From Vibrio maritimus (GTDB taxonomy: Bacteria > Pseudomonadota > Gammaproteobacteria > Enterobacterales > Vibrionaceae), in NCBI GenBank assembly GCA_003263775.1, contig JYJJ01000079.1, positions 744,001-808,000 of the forward strand: DNA of 64,000 bases, read 5' to 3'. Under the pieces are notes generated by a model. The model did not search any database and was not told where the DNA came from. It was given only the letters and a program-made list of their open reading frames with translations. Position numbers and translations under genes: made by a program. Positions 28,629 to 38,628 of the stretch are shown here, in pieces (position 1 is the stretch's first letter; every line of letters begins with the position of its first letter).

Positions 28629-29609
28629 TTAATGTCTTAGCTTAATCTTCCTTGGAATTAGCTCAACACCAGGATTATAACGTTTAGCCGATGCATTAAG
28701 TGCTAGCTCAAGCGCACTATCGCAGATGAGCTCAAACTGCTGCGGAAGGGAATTGACGCGCAGTGGGAGAAAATCGAGTAGTCGATTGTCACCAAAGGTC
28801 CCAATCTTCACTTTTCCCATCAGATCCGGTTTATCAATCAAAACATCGAGCACACCTTCAAGCAATGTATACGAAGTAGTAACCACTGCATCAGGTACGT
28901 TGCCCTGCTCTATCCACTCCATAAAGACTCGCTTGCCTTCATCACTATTAAAGTGGTCACCATAGGCTACAACAGATTTGAGCTGCTTTTCTTTTATCGC
29001 AGTTTCAAAGCCCAATTGACGCTCTCGAGAAATGTTCAGCTCTGGTAAGGCGCCAATCAAGCCAACGGTATCAACCTTGCTATCCAATACCGACTGAGTC
29101 AGCTCATAAGCCGCGCCATGATCTTCACTAATCACGCAGCTAAAGTGCTCATCATCCAAGCTTCGGTCTATCGCAATGACTGGCGTACCGCGCTGCTGCA
29201 CTGGCAGATAGTAGTCGCTGGCATCGGTAATGGCACTTGCAACAAACAACGCATCAATACGACGAGAAATTAGCGCATCGGCCACCAGCTTCTCGGTTTG
29301 TGGGTCGTCATCGGAACAGCCAATCAATATTTGAAATCCAGCCTTGCGAGAGTTCTGCTCAAGCAACTTAGCAATGCGGGCGTAACTGGTGTTTTCTAGG
29401 TCTGGAATGATCAAACCAAATGAACGGCTCTGTCCCGCACGCAGCGATGATGCAGCGTGATCCGGACGGTAGTTGTGCTCCACCACCACGGCCATGACTT
29501 TGCGCTGAGTTTTTTCTGAAATTCTGTATTTTTGCGCTTTGCCATTGATAACGTAGCTGGCGGTGGTTTTCGATACCCCTGCCAGTTTGGCGATCTCGTC
29601 GAGTGTCAT
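28629..29609 (-). CDS. fruR: FruR/Cra fructose repressor
   Basis: A 326-residue LacI-family regulator. The HTH region MTLDEIAKLAGVSKTTASYVINGKAQKYRIS is close to E. coli Cra, and LIIPDLENTSYARIAKLLE, TFGDNRLLDFLPL and the closing IPRKIKL also match. Cra senses fructose 1-phosphate. The start at 29609 matches the family N-terminus; an upstream ATG extends it by 15 unlikely residues. It is divergent from fruBKA and three good Cra sites lie between. Confidence 0.95.
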   Translation of the reverse strand: MTLDEIAKLAGVSKTTASYVINGKAQKYRISEKTQRKVMAVVVEHNYRPDHAASSLRAGQSRSFGLIIPDLENTSYARIAKLLEQNSRKAGFQILIGCSDDDPQTEKLVADALISRRIDALFVASAITDASDYYLPVQQRGTPVIAIDRSLDDEHFSCVISEDHGAAYELTQSVLDSKVDTVGLIGALPELNISRERQLGFETAIKEKQLKSVVAYGDHFNSDEGKRVFMEWIEQGNVPDAVVTTSYTLLEGVLDVLIDKPDLMGKVKIGTFGDNRLLDFLPLRVNSLPQQFELICDSALELALNASAKRYNPGVELIPRKIKLRH

Positions 29610-29678
29610 GTTTCGATCCTTTTCTGTGCGATGGATCATATAAATGAAATCCAAGCTAACTGATGAATTGAATTATAA

Positions 29679-29694
29679 GCTGAATCGATTCAGT
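29679..29694. promoter_or_regulatory. Cra (FruR) operator 1
   Basis: GCTGAATCGATTCAGT, a near-perfect palindrome matching the known Cra consensus. It lies 70 bp upstream of fruR and suggests autoregulation. Confidence 0.85.
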
Positions 29695-29700
29695 ATAAAA

Positions 29701-29716
29701 GCTGAAAGGATTCAGC
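29701..29716. promoter_or_regulatory. Cra (FruR) operator 2
   Basis: GCTGAAAGGATTCAGC, 22 bp from operator 1, so two repressor dimers could bind on about the same face of the helix. Confidence 0.75.
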
Positions 29717-29888
29717 AGAGTTCACAATTTTGAAACTTGGTCCATACTGATAATGGGCAGGCAGTGAACGTAACCAAGAGTGGCGCTATATCTGATGCTA
29801 CAAATCACGCATCATTATGGGTAATAACACCGTAATTAAGTCCACCAAAACAACAGCAAAGGACTTGCTGACTTTTTTTGAGATTTTT

Positions 29889-29904
29889 GCTGAATCGATT
29901 CAGT
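29889..29904. promoter_or_regulatory. Cra (FruR) operator 3, fruB promoter
   Basis: GCTGAATCGATTCAGT, identical to operator 1 and 70 bp before fruB. Confidence 0.85.
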
Positions 29905-29974
29905 TACGCTTAAAGCAGTAAGCATCAAGCCAACATGAATCGGTTCTTTAATAGAATTAAACAGGTGAGCAACT

Positions 29975-31108
29975 ATGCTTCAACTCGACACGAACACGAT
30001 TACACTGAATCAATCCTCCGATAATAAACTGAACGCTATCAAAGCGATCGCCGCAGACCTTACCGCTAAAGGTTTGGTGCAAGACGGTTACGTTGACGGC
30101 ATGCTAAATCGCGAGGGTCAAAACTCAACGTTTCTTGGCAATGGCATTGCTATCCCGCACGGCACAACAGACACCCGTGATCTGGTTAAGCAAACCGGCG
30201 TTGCCGTTCATCACTTCCCTAACGGCGTAGATTGGGGCGATGGCAACATCGCTTATGTTGCGATTGGTATTGCTGCAAAATCTGACGAGCACTTAGGTAT
30301 TCTTAAGCAGCTTACGAAGATCCTCTCTGCTGATGGTGTTGAGCAAAAACTTAAGCAAGCGAAAAGTGAAAAAGACATCATTGCCCTTCTAAACGGTGAC
30401 GTTCAGCTAGAAGCTGACTTTGATGCATCACTTATCCAACTTAACTTCCCAGCAAGTGACATGGTGCAAATGGCAGCCGTTGCTGGTGGCCTTTTGAAAA
30501 ACACCGGCGGTGCGGGCGCAGAATTCGTTGCCGACCTTGTGACCAAATCTCCGACTCACCTAGGCAAAGGCCTATGGCTAGTGAGCAGCGACAAGGCCGT
30601 GACGCGCACTGGTATGGCGTTTGTTTCTACCATTAACCAATGTGAACTTGACGGTACACCCGTTCAGGGGCTCATCGCCTTTGCAGCTTGCAACAATGCT
30701 CACCAGCCTATGCTAGACAAAATCACTGAGCTGGTATTTAAGCAAGAGCAACACACACTACTATCACTATCTGCTGAACAAGTACTTGGTTTCTTCACTG
30801 GCGAAGACGTTCAAGCGGCAAGCGCTGAAGAAGGCAACGTAGCGGTATTCAAAATCAAGAATGCTCACGGCCTTCATGCTCGTCCGGGTGCGATGTTGGT
30901 TGCAGAGGCGAAGAAGTTCGAATCGTCTATCAAGGTATCTAACCTAAATGGCGACGGCAAAGCGGTTAACGCGAAAAGCCTGATGAAAGTTATCGCTCTT
31001 GGCGTGAAACACGGCCATGAGCTTCAGTTTAGCGCTGAAGGTGCAGATGCTGCAGAAGCATTGGAAGCGATTGGTAAAGCTATCGCATCGGGTCTAGGTG
31101 AAGGCTAA
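29975..31108 (+). CDS. fruB: FruB: PTS fructose EIIA-FPr fusion
   Basis: A 377-residue phosphocarrier. The N-terminal EIIA-Fru domain has its active histidine in GIAIPHGTTDTRD (about residue 62). A central linker/M domain follows. The C-terminal HPr-like FPr domain has the active histidine in NAHGLHARPGAML (about residue 299). It passes phosphate from enzyme I to FruA. First gene of fruBKA under Cra sites. Confidence 0.95.
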   Translation: MLQLDTNTITLNQSSDNKLNAIKAIAADLTAKGLVQDGYVDGMLNREGQNSTFLGNGIAIPHGTTDTRDLVKQTGVAVHHFPNGVDWGDGNIAYVAIGIAAKSDEHLGILKQLTKILSADGVEQKLKQAKSEKDIIALLNGDVQLEADFDASLIQLNFPASDMVQMAAVAGGLLKNTGGAGAEFVADLVTKSPTHLGKGLWLVSSDKAVTRTGMAFVSTINQCELDGTPVQGLIAFAACNNAHQPMLDKITELVFKQEQHTLLSLSAEQVLGFFTGEDVQAASAEEGNVAVFKIKNAHGLHARPGAMLVAEAKKFESSIKVSNLNGDGKAVNAKSLMKVIALGVKHGHELQFSAEGADAAEALEAIGKAIASGLGEG

Positions 31109-31118
31109 GGAATCTGTT

Positions 31119-32064
31119 ATGACCACTACAAATAAAGTCGTCACCATCACACTCAATCCAGCACTGGATCTCACGGGCAGTCTAGAAACGCTCAATAAAG
31201 GCTCGGTAAGTCTTGTAAATCAAGGCTCTCTCCACGCCGCGGGTAAAGGCGTGAACGTAGCTAAGGTACTCAGCGATCTGGGAGCTGAAGTGACAGTCAC
31301 AGGTTTTCTGGGCAGCGATAACCAAGAGCTATTCTGCCAACTGTTTGCTGAGATGGGTGCGCAAGACAAATTTGTTCGTGTTGCGGGCTCTACTCGCATC
31401 AACGTCAAGCTGGTCGAACAAAGCGGTGACGTTAGTGACATCAATTTCCCTGGTGTTGAGGTTGACGCGGAGGCAATCGCCGCATTCGAACAAACCCTCA
31501 ATGAGCTCATGGCAGAGCACGATTACTTTGTCTTCGCGGGCAGTTTGCCACGCGGTATCACACCAGAGCAATGTGCAGCCTGGATTGCGCATCTGCAGCA
31601 AAATGGCAAGCGCGTCCTATTCGACAGCAGCCGCGATGCATTGACGAAAGGACTCGATTCAAAACCTTGGCTAATTAAGCCCAATGATGAAGAGTTGTCA
31701 CAGTTTGTAGGTCGTCACCTCACCACGCAGGCGCAGTGTTTAGAAGCAGCGAGTCACTTTCTGACAAGGGCATTGCCAACATCGTGGTTTCGATGGGCGC
31801 CGAGGGTGTGCTGTGGTTAGAGAACGGTGAATGGCTTCAAGCAAAGCCACCAAAAATGTCAGTCGTGAGCACCGTTGGTGCTGGTGACACGCTTGTTGCA
31901 GGCCTATGTTGGGGTCATATGCAATCTAAGCCAAAAACAGAATTACTTTCTTTTGCAACCGCCTTATCTGCGCTAGCAGTAAGCCAAGTTGCGTCGGTGT
32001 TGCGAGTGTAGAAGAAGTTTTATCCCTACAACAAAAAATAGAGTTACAAAAGCTTAGCCACTAA
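31119..32064 (+). CDS. fruK: FruK: 1-phosphofructokinase (two frameshifts)
   Basis: Phosphorylates fructose 1-phosphate to the 1,6-bisphosphate. PfkB fold: VTITLNPALDLTG at the start, LHAAGKGVNVAKVLSDLG, and the catalytic STVGAGDTLVAGL. Two breaks: one C missing at 31757 (true ASHLSDKGIANIVV) and one G missing at 31991 (true SQVGVGVASVEEVLSLQQK). Repair extends the gene past the false stop at 32011 to 32064 and gives 315 residues. The start at 31119 has AAGGA upstream, 10 bp after fruB. Confidence 0.93.
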
Positions 32065-32120
32065 TTTACCTAAGTCTTTGACTTAGATTCTTGTGGCAAA
32101 TGGACACGAAGGTCGAACCT

Positions 32121-33853
32121 ATGAAAATTTCAATTATTACCGCTTGCCCTAGTGGCGTAGCAAACAGCATCATCGCAGCAGGTCTTTTAGACCAAGCGGC
32201 GAAAGCACTTGGACACGAAGCGAATGTCGAGTGTCATTCTAGTGTGGTGGAAACACAAACTCTGACAGAAGCTCAAATCAACGAGTCTGACGTTATTGTT
32301 GTGGCCGCTAACGCGCCAGTAGATACTCAGCGCTTTGTAGGCAAAAAAGTCTATCAAGCGAGCATCTCCGAGTGCACATCGGATCCAAAAGCATTCCTTG
32401 CTGATGCTATCGAAAAAGCGACCGAACTAGAGCAAGGTGTGGCTGTTGCAGCGACAACGGACACGTCAAACAGCGCGAAAAAAATCGTGCTATCACAGCC
32501 TGCCCTACTGGCGTAGCGCACACCTTCATGGCAGCAGAAGCGCTTGAAGACGAAGCTAAGCGTATGGGTCACACCATTAAAGTGGAGACTCGTGGCTCTG
32601 TAGGTGCGAAGAACCAACTAACGGCGCAAGAAATTGCCGATGCGGATCTAGTTATTATCGCAGCGGATATTGAAGTTCCACTGGATCGTTTTGACGGCAA
32701 GCCGATGTACAAAACCAGTACTGGCCTTGCTCTTAAAAAGACGGAACAAGAAATCAACAAAGCATTTGTTGACGCTTCTCCTTACAAACATACCGCTGGC
32801 GCAAGTCAGTCTGGTGCAGCCGAAGAGAAGAAAGGCGTGTATAAGCACCTTATGACCGGTGTATCTCACATGCTTCCTGTCGTTGTTGCTGGTGGTCTTA
32901 TCATTGCGCTATCGTTTGTATTCGGTATCGAAGCGTTTAAAGAAGAAGGGACGCTTGCAGCAGCACTTATGACCATTGGTGGCGGCAGTGCATTTGCTCT
33001 GATGATCCCAGTACTCGCTGGCTACATTGCATTCTCTATTGCTGACCGCCCAGGTCTAGCTCCAGGTCTCATTGGCGGCATGTTGGCAAGCTCTACAGGT
33101 GCAGGCTTCCTCGGTGGTATTGTGGCTGGTTTCCTAGCGGGTTACTCAGCGAAATTGATTGCTGATAAAGTCAGTCTTCCACAATCAATGGAAGCGTTGA
33201 AACCTATCTTAATCATTCCGTTTGTGGCGAGCTTGTTCACAGGCCTTGTGATGATTTACATCGTTGGCGGTCCAGTATCTGGCATTATGGCTGGTCTGAC
33301 TGACTTCCTAAACAACATGGGTAGCGCTAATGCGGTTCTACTAGGCGTACTTCTAGGCGCAATGATGTGTTTCGATTTAGGCGGTCCGGTAAACAAAGCT
33401 GCTTACACGTTCGGTGTTGGTCTGCTGGCTTCTCAAACGTACGCACCTATGGCCGCTATCATGGCAGCGGGTATGGTACCGGCGCTTGGTATGGGTTTAG
33501 CGACATTCCTAGCGAAAGATAAGTTTGAAGCAGGTGAACGTGAAGCAGGCAAAGCGTCATTCGTACTCGGTATGTGCTTTATTTCTGAAGGTGCGATTCC
33601 ATTTGCAGCTAAAGATCCTGTACGCGTTATCCCTTCATGCATGATTGGTGGTGCGTTAACGGGTGCACTATCTATGCTAATCGGTGCGAAACTAATGGCA
33701 CCTCACGGCGGTCTGTTCGTTCTGCTTATTCCTGGTGCAATCTCACCAGTACTGATGTACCTAGTAGCGATTGCGGCGGGTACTGCGGTAACAGGCTTTA
33801 CGTATGCGTTCCTAAAACGTCGCTCTGATGAGAAAACGCTAGCTGCGGCTTAA
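32121..33853 (+). CDS. fruA: FruA: PTS fructose EIIB'BC permease (one frameshift)
   Basis: Fructose-specific PTS permease. The first EIIB-like domain starts KISIITACPSGVANS and the second has its phosphocysteine in ITACPTGVAHTFMAAEAL. The EIIC domain then has about nine membrane segments from GVSHMLPVVVAGGLIIA. Adding one G at 32489 restores KIVAITACPTGVAHT and removes the false stop at 32516; the whole protein is 577 residues. I start it at ATG 32121, since the in-frame TTG at 32091 adds unrelated residues. Confidence 0.93.
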
Positions 33854-33902
33854 TGAACCAACAAATTTAAACAATGCCTCCCCTATATACGGCATTTTGA
33901 AT

Positions 33903-33929
33903 AGCGCTGCACTCGCAGCGCTTTTTTTT
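33903..33929 (+). terminator. Intrinsic terminator after fruBKA
   Basis: Stem AGCGCTGC / GCAGCGCT with an ACTC loop and eight T. Confidence 0.92.
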
Positions 33930-33932
33930 ATC

Positions 33933-35024
33933 CTAAGCAAACACGCGTCTGCGCAACCAACCTATGCCCAAAAGGCTGACAGATAATAGCCATGACCATG
34001 CGCCACCGCCACCACTGCCGCCGTCACCCCCGCCCGAACTGACGCTGCCACCTTGAAAAATCACACGGCCGTTCAACTCTAGATAATCAAGACGATTCTG
34101 CTCAGTTACCGTTACCGTTGGTACAGTCTGCCCATTCAACACACTATCAATCCAGTCTGCGTAATCCGCAATTTCCGTGTATGCCGCTGTCACAGAAGAA
34201 CTCGCATCGCCACATTCTGCTGGGCCAAAACTGGTGATTCCTACCTGCTTGAATATTCCATTGTCGTTCCAATAAATAGGACCGCCAGAATCCCCTTGAC
34301 AGGTCCCCGCCTTGAGGTCGGTTTCAGAAGATACTGACCCACTAAAGCAGATCTGCATGTCAGTGAGAAAACTTCCGTTGGTAAAGTTGTTGGCACAAAT
34401 GACATTGGAGACCCAAAAGAGGTCTGCGCGCTGTAGGATGTTTGTACCGCTCACTCCTGTCTCCACATCGCCGTGTCCTAACGCGACGAATGAAGCAAAT
34501 GAACTTCGATATTGTGTAGACTCTGACGACGTTGCTCGAGACACATTGCCTCCACCAGATACGGGATTTTCCAAACGTATAATGGCGATGTCGTTGGGAA
34601 GCAACTTAGAAATATTGTTTTCGAAATCTGGATGGAAGAATACCGCCTCAGCACGCTGCTTTTCAGCATTCAAAAAGTCGTTTTCGTTCTCTAACCCTAC
34701 TACCGCGCTGGTAAACAGAACCGCGCCTTCATCGTAACTGTTAAAGCTGGAAAGACAATGGCCCGCCGTCATCACGTGTCGGCTATCGAGCAGAGTCCCT
34801 CCGCAGTAAGCACTCGTCGAGTAACGACCGTCGTACTCCAACGAATCGATAAATAAGCTAACGAAAGATGGGAAGTCAGAGATGGACGCATTGGTACCGT
34901 TGACAATCATAGGTGCGATATCGACTTTCGGAGCAGCAACATCTTGAGACTGTACTTGCCCTGCCGCCAAAAGGAGCGACATAACTAACGATGTCATCAA
35001 CCCTAGTTTCACGTTTAGATTCAT
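33933..35024 (-). CDS. Secreted trypsin-like serine protease with GlyGly-CTERM
   Basis: A 363-residue S1-family protease: signal peptide (about 1-26), then the IVNG activation site at about residue 40. The catalytic histidine lies in MTAGHC, the aspartate in NDIAIIRL and the serine in GTCQGDSGGPIYW. The tail is a glycine-rich spacer, a hydrophobic helix (AWSWLLSVSLLGIGWL) and an RRR end, the GlyGly-CTERM signal cut by rhombosortase. By family knowledge (V. cholerae VesB/VesC) it is exported by the type II system and surface-anchored after tail exchange. A second such gene lies upstream. Confidence 0.93.
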   Translation of the reverse strand: MNLNVKLGLMTSLVMSLLLAAGQVQSQDVAAPKVDIAPMIVNGTNASISDFPSFVSLFIDSLEYDGRYSTSAYCGGTLLDSRHVMTAGHCLSSFNSYDEGAVLFTSAVVGLENENDFLNAEKQRAEAVFFHPDFENNISKLLPNDIAIIRLENPVSGGGNVSRATSSESTQYRSSFASFVALGHGDVETGVSGTNILQRADLFWVSNVICANNFTNGSFLTDMQICFSGSVSSETDLKAGTCQGDSGGPIYWNDNGIFKQVGITSFGPAECGDASSSVTAAYTEIADYADWIDSVLNGQTVPTVTVTEQNRLDYLELNGRVIFQGGSVSSGGGDGGSGGGGAWSWLLSVSLLGIGWLRRRVFA

Positions 35025-35154
35025 TCGGAATCTCCTTTTCTGAATAATCCGTGGGAGTTAACGTGATTTAGCTCTCACTTTCAGTATAGAGTGTTACGAA
35101 CGATCTCGTAGGTCCGATTAGGTATGTCATTAACAATGAGTCAAAGACGATCAA

Positions 35155-35183
35155 AAACGCCGAGCAAACAGCTCGGCGTTTTC
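35155..35183 (-). terminator. Terminator after the second protease gene
   Basis: Stem AACGCCGAG / CTCGGCGTT with a 7-base loop and T tract on the minus strand. Confidence 0.85.
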
Positions 35184-35208
35184 TACTATGTAAGGGCTTC
35201 AACTCGAC

Positions 35209-36272
35209 TTAACCAGCAGCCAACTTTCGTCTCGACCAACCAAAACCAGCAAGGAGTACGGTGAATATCCATGGCAAGCTTCCGCCACCGCCGCCGCTTC
35301 CTTCAGGAATGTTAGGTTTTGGTGATACTTTTTCACCAAACTCGACTCTATCCTGCTCTGTCAACGTGTAGGTTGCTGTCTCATGACCAGCTAATACTGA
35401 TTCAATCCAATCATAGTGGTGCGCCACCTCCGTAAACACTGAGGTCACTGGGATACTGGGATCACCACAAGTTTCGGGGCCAAAGCTCGTGATTCCAACT
35501 TGCACTAACCGTGCGCCATCTTTCCAATATACAGGTCCCCCCGAATCACCTTGCAGGTACCACCATTCAAGCCTGTTACGTTACTATAATCACCGGAAAA
35601 ACAGATGTAATCATCACGCACGTTACTCAATCCATAACTCAAACAATCCTCATTACTCACGTAATTAAGTGATACCTTCAGTAATTGAGTAGATTCATCG
35701 AACCCAGTACGAGTATTACCATGTCCCACTGCCACAAAGCTTTCAGGCTGGTTTCGATATTCTTTTGAAGATCCATAGGTAACAATCTCCCCAACCGTGG
35801 CTGGCGACTCGAGCTTTAAGATCGCAATGTCATTTCGCCACAAATCCGCTGCACCATCCTTGTAGTCTGGATGCAGATAAATCTCCGCAATACGCAGACG
35901 CTCTGCGCTCGCCGCTTCATCGGTATTTTGTAACTTGGTAACAGCGACCGTAAATAATTGGTTCCATTTGGCGGAAGTATCTTCGCCGTAAAAACAGTGT
36001 GCAGCGGTCAATACATAGTCTTGCGAGAGCAGCGTCGCCCCACAAATAGGGCCTTCGAGCGAGTAGCTTGTATAGTCAACAGGATCCGAAAACAAGGAGA
36101 TAAATGAGCGGTAATCGTCAATGTCAGCCTTGTTGCCGTTTACAATGTATGGTGACACCGATGTACTGTTTTCAGACGCAGTAACTTGATCAGCGTTAGC
36201 GTGAAATGAAGCGAGACCTACCGATAAAACCGAAACCGCGATTGCGCTGCGGGTGAAAAAACGTCGAAACAC
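35209..36272 (-). CDS. Secreted trypsin-like serine protease with GlyGly-CTERM (one frameshift)
   Basis: Second S1 protease of the pair, 354 residues after repair. Signal peptide about 1-27, IVNG near residue 44, histidine in LTAAHC, aspartate in NDIAILKL. The serine motif is hidden by the break at 35553: adding one G turns GGTCKVIRGDLY into GGTCQGDSGGPVYWKDGA and joins the C-terminal part. The end is a glycine run, LPWIFTVLLAGFGW and a basic cap, again GlyGly-CTERM. So it is probably an active enzyme, not a pseudogene. Separate terminators indicate separate units for the two proteases. Confidence 0.9.
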
Positions 36273-36400
36273 GAAACAGTACTCCTTGTCCTATGTGTCG
36301 TGATGCCACTTGTCGTGTGGCGTTGAAAACCTAGGTGCAATAGTAACGTCCTTATTCAGCTCGTTTTTTTGCACTCCTCACAGGATGACAAAATTCATAC

Positions 36401-36432
36401 AAAAAAGCACCACTGAGTGACAGTAGTGCTTT
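36401..36432 (-). terminator. Terminator after gcvT
   Basis: Minus-strand stem AAGCACTACTG / CAGTGGTGCTT (one G-T pair) followed by a T tract. Confidence 0.8.
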
Positions 36433-36485
36433 GAGGGATAGCTCTCAAACTTAGGATTCAAGTGAGGGCGAGATTAGTATTGGAA

Positions 36486-37618
36486 TTAACCGCGGTAATA
36501 ACGCTGCGGCACAAACGGCATCTTCTCTACCGTCATTGCCAGTTTCTTACCACGTACTTCTGCAAACACTTCTGTGCCAATTGCCGCAAACTCAGTCTTC
36601 ACGTAACCCATAGACACTGGCTTACCTGCTGTTGGACCTGCTGTGCCGCTGGTTACGATACCAATTTCGTTGTCGTCAGCATCAAACAGTTTCGCGCCTT
36701 CACGCACTGGTGCTTTAGTTTGACCAATTAGACCAATACGCTTGCGAGCCACATCTTTAGTTTCGATTTGATTTAGAACGATATCTGCACCAGGGAAGCC
36801 ACCTGCGCGTTCGCCGTCATTACGACGCACTTTCTGAATGCCCCACAGTAGGCTTGCTTCAACTGGCGTAGTCGTTGTGTCTAGATCATGACCGTACAAG
36901 CACAGACCACACTCAAGACGTAGTGAGTCACGAGCACCAAGACCGATCCACTCTACTTCTTCATATTCTGTTAGTGCTTGAGCAAGCGCTTCTGCATTCT
37001 CAGACGGCACTGAGATTTCGTAACCATCTTCGCCCGTGTAACCAGAGCGGCTAACAATGCACTCAACGCCATTGATATCCAATTTACGAACGTCCATAAA
37101 CAGCATCTCAGCCACTTCAGGCTGAATACGAGCCAAAACTTCAGCCGCTTTCGGACCTTGCAGTGCAAGCAGAGCACGGTCTTCGATTACTTCCATCTCG
37201 ATACCTTCATCAAGGTGCGCTTGAAGGTGAGCAATATCTTGCTCTTTACATGCCGCGTTGACGACAACAAACAGATGATCACCTAGTTTGCCACCATAAG
37301 ATCATCCATGATACCGCCTTGCTCATTAGTAAAGAACGCATAACGCTGCTTACCCGCTGGCAGGTCAATAATATCGACAGGAACCAATGTTTCGAGGATT
37401 TTAGCGGCGTTTGCACCGTGCAGACGAATTTGTCCCATGTGCGACACGTCAAACAATCCAGCTGCATCACGACAGTGAAGGTGCTCCTTCTTAACACCCA
37501 ATGGGTATTGTACTGGCATATCGTAGCCAGCAAATGGCACCATCTTAGCGCCAACACTTACGTGTAATGCATGCAAAGGTGTTTTCAATAGATCTTGGGT
37601 TGCTTGTTCTTGAGCCAT
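36486..37618 (-). CDS. gcvT: GcvT aminomethyltransferase (one frameshift)
   Basis: T-protein of the glycine cleavage system; moves the aminomethyl carbon from H-protein to tetrahydrofolate, releasing ammonia. The N-terminus LLKTPLHALHVSVGAKMVPFAGYDMPVQY and the middle SGYTGEDGYEISVP are typical. The frame stops at 37283 after MDDLMVAN; adding one G at 37286 gives VANLGDHLFVVVNAACKEQDIAHL and a 377-residue protein. The start at 37618 has GGAGA seven bases upstream. It is apart from glyA-gcvHP, with its own long upstream region holding a PurR-like box and the shared gcv operator. Confidence 0.93.
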
Positions 37619-37783
37619 TGTAATCTCCATTGGGTTGGACCACATTTCAGTGAGTCCTGCTCCTGTTGTAAGGTGAGTGGTTCACTATCTTTATCTGCGC
37701 AAGTTTACTGACTTACACACGCTCGATGGATTCAATCGGTATCCATTAAATGAGTAACCTGAATGGTGAAAAGTTCATCACCA

Positions 37784-37803
37784 GGAAACCATGTTTCCTA
37801 TAG
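37784..37803. promoter_or_regulatory. Shared gcv operator, gcvT copy
   Basis: GGAAAC-CAT-GTTTCC followed by TATAG. The same 6-3-6 palindrome and TATAG extension recur at the glyA promoter (38739-38758), flanking the XRE-cupin gene. Confidence 0.65.
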
Positions 37804-37961
37804 TGAACAAGGATGCGGGTATTTTTCTCATTTAACAAGATACAAACACCGCAAAATGTGACATTTAACATCCCATTCACAGAATTAAAGTCAATAAAAA
37901 AGCGCCATTTCGACGACCTTACCGTCAAAACCGCGCTAGTTCAGAGCATTTTTGCAACAAA

Positions 37962-37973
37962 GCAAACGTTTGC
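37962..37973. promoter_or_regulatory. PurR-like box upstream of gcvT
   Basis: GCAAACGTTTGC is the core of the PurR consensus (an inverted repeat around CG). PurR represses gcv and glyA in E. coli, so the site is functionally plausible. Confidence 0.65.
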
Positions 37974-38004
37974 TTTCATTATACGAAACTCAATCAACTG
38001 ATGA

Positions 38005-38628
38005 TTATTTCGCCGTCACCCAAAGAATATGAGCGTCTTCTTCACTGGTTGAGATGAGCATGTGACCCATGTTTGCGTCGTAGTAAACACTGTCCCCTTC
38101 GCTCATGGTCATCGGTTCATAGAACTCGGAAAAGAAGGTCACTTGACCCGAAAGAATCAGCAAAAACTCTTCGCCATCATGCCTTACCCAATCGCTATAT
38201 TCTTCAAAAGCGCGTGCTCTCACAGTGCTTTTGAATGGCATCATCTTTTTATTCGATAATTGTGTCGCCAGAAGCTCGTGTTCATAGGTGGGTGTTGGGT
38301 GGGGTTTCCCCTCTCCACGCTTAGTAAAATCACGACGACCCGTTGCGACCTTTTTCTTCGGTGGTTCAAAGAGTTGCGGCATATCTATATGCAGGCCAGA
38401 TGCCAGTTTTTGCATCGCCTGAAAAGTTGGAGAGATCTGCTCGTTTTCAATCTTACTCAGTGTCGAGCGCGCAAGCCCTGTTCGCTGGCTCGCTTCCTCA
38501 AGCGTGAGTCCCATCTTAGAACGAATGTCCTTGATGCGTTCACCCAGTTTAAGAGGCTCTATATTTTCGTCCACTGACTCACGAGCCAGCGTTAAGGACG
38601 GATACTCATCATAGATGTCTTCTGACAT
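38005..38628 (-). CDS. XRE-cupin regulator, probable controller of glycine cleavage genes
   Basis: A 207-residue regulator with an XRE HTH (about 28-85: LGERIKDIRSKMGLTLEEASQRTGLARSTLSKIENEQISP) and a C-terminal cupin (about 130-205: HDGEEFLLILSGQVTFFSEFYEPMTMSEGDSVYYDANMGHML) that should bind a small ligand. It lies between gcvT and glyA, and the same palindrome occurs at both promoters, so I infer it controls the glycine cleavage genes, perhaps sensing glycine or serine. The start at 38628 has AAGGA five bases upstream; longer starts are possible. Confidence 0.88.
   Translation of the reverse strand: MSEDIYDEYPSLTLARESVDENIEPLKLGERIKDIRSKMGLTLEEASQRTGLARSTLSKIENEQISPTFQAMQKLASGLHIDMPQLFEPPKKKVATGRRDFTKRGEGKPHPTPTYEHELLATQLSNKKMMPFKSTVRARAFEEYSDWVRHDGEEFLLILSGQVTFFSEFYEPMTMSEGDSVYYDANMGHMLISTSEEDAHILWVTAK

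Larger units (their letters stand above)
29610..29974. other. fruR / fruB divergent control region
   Basis: A 365-bp gap with Cra operators at 29679-29694, 29701-29716 and 29889-29904, and a degenerate one at 29935-29948. Nothing else recognised. Confidence 0.75.
37619..38004. other. gcvT upstream control region
   Basis: A 386-bp gap with the shared GGAAAC-N3-GTTTCC operator and a PurR-like box. I searched it for a glycine-riboswitch aptamer pattern and did not see one. Confidence 0.65.

Noticed and set aside
32536..32543. AAGCGCTT core inside fruA
   Set aside because: It falls in coding sequence (EALED region), lacks flanking palindrome, and one chance copy is expected in a window this size.
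37619..38004. Possible glycine riboswitch before gcvT
   Set aside because: I looked for the aptamer's conserved segments on the gcvT strand and did not find them; the region is better explained by protein operators.
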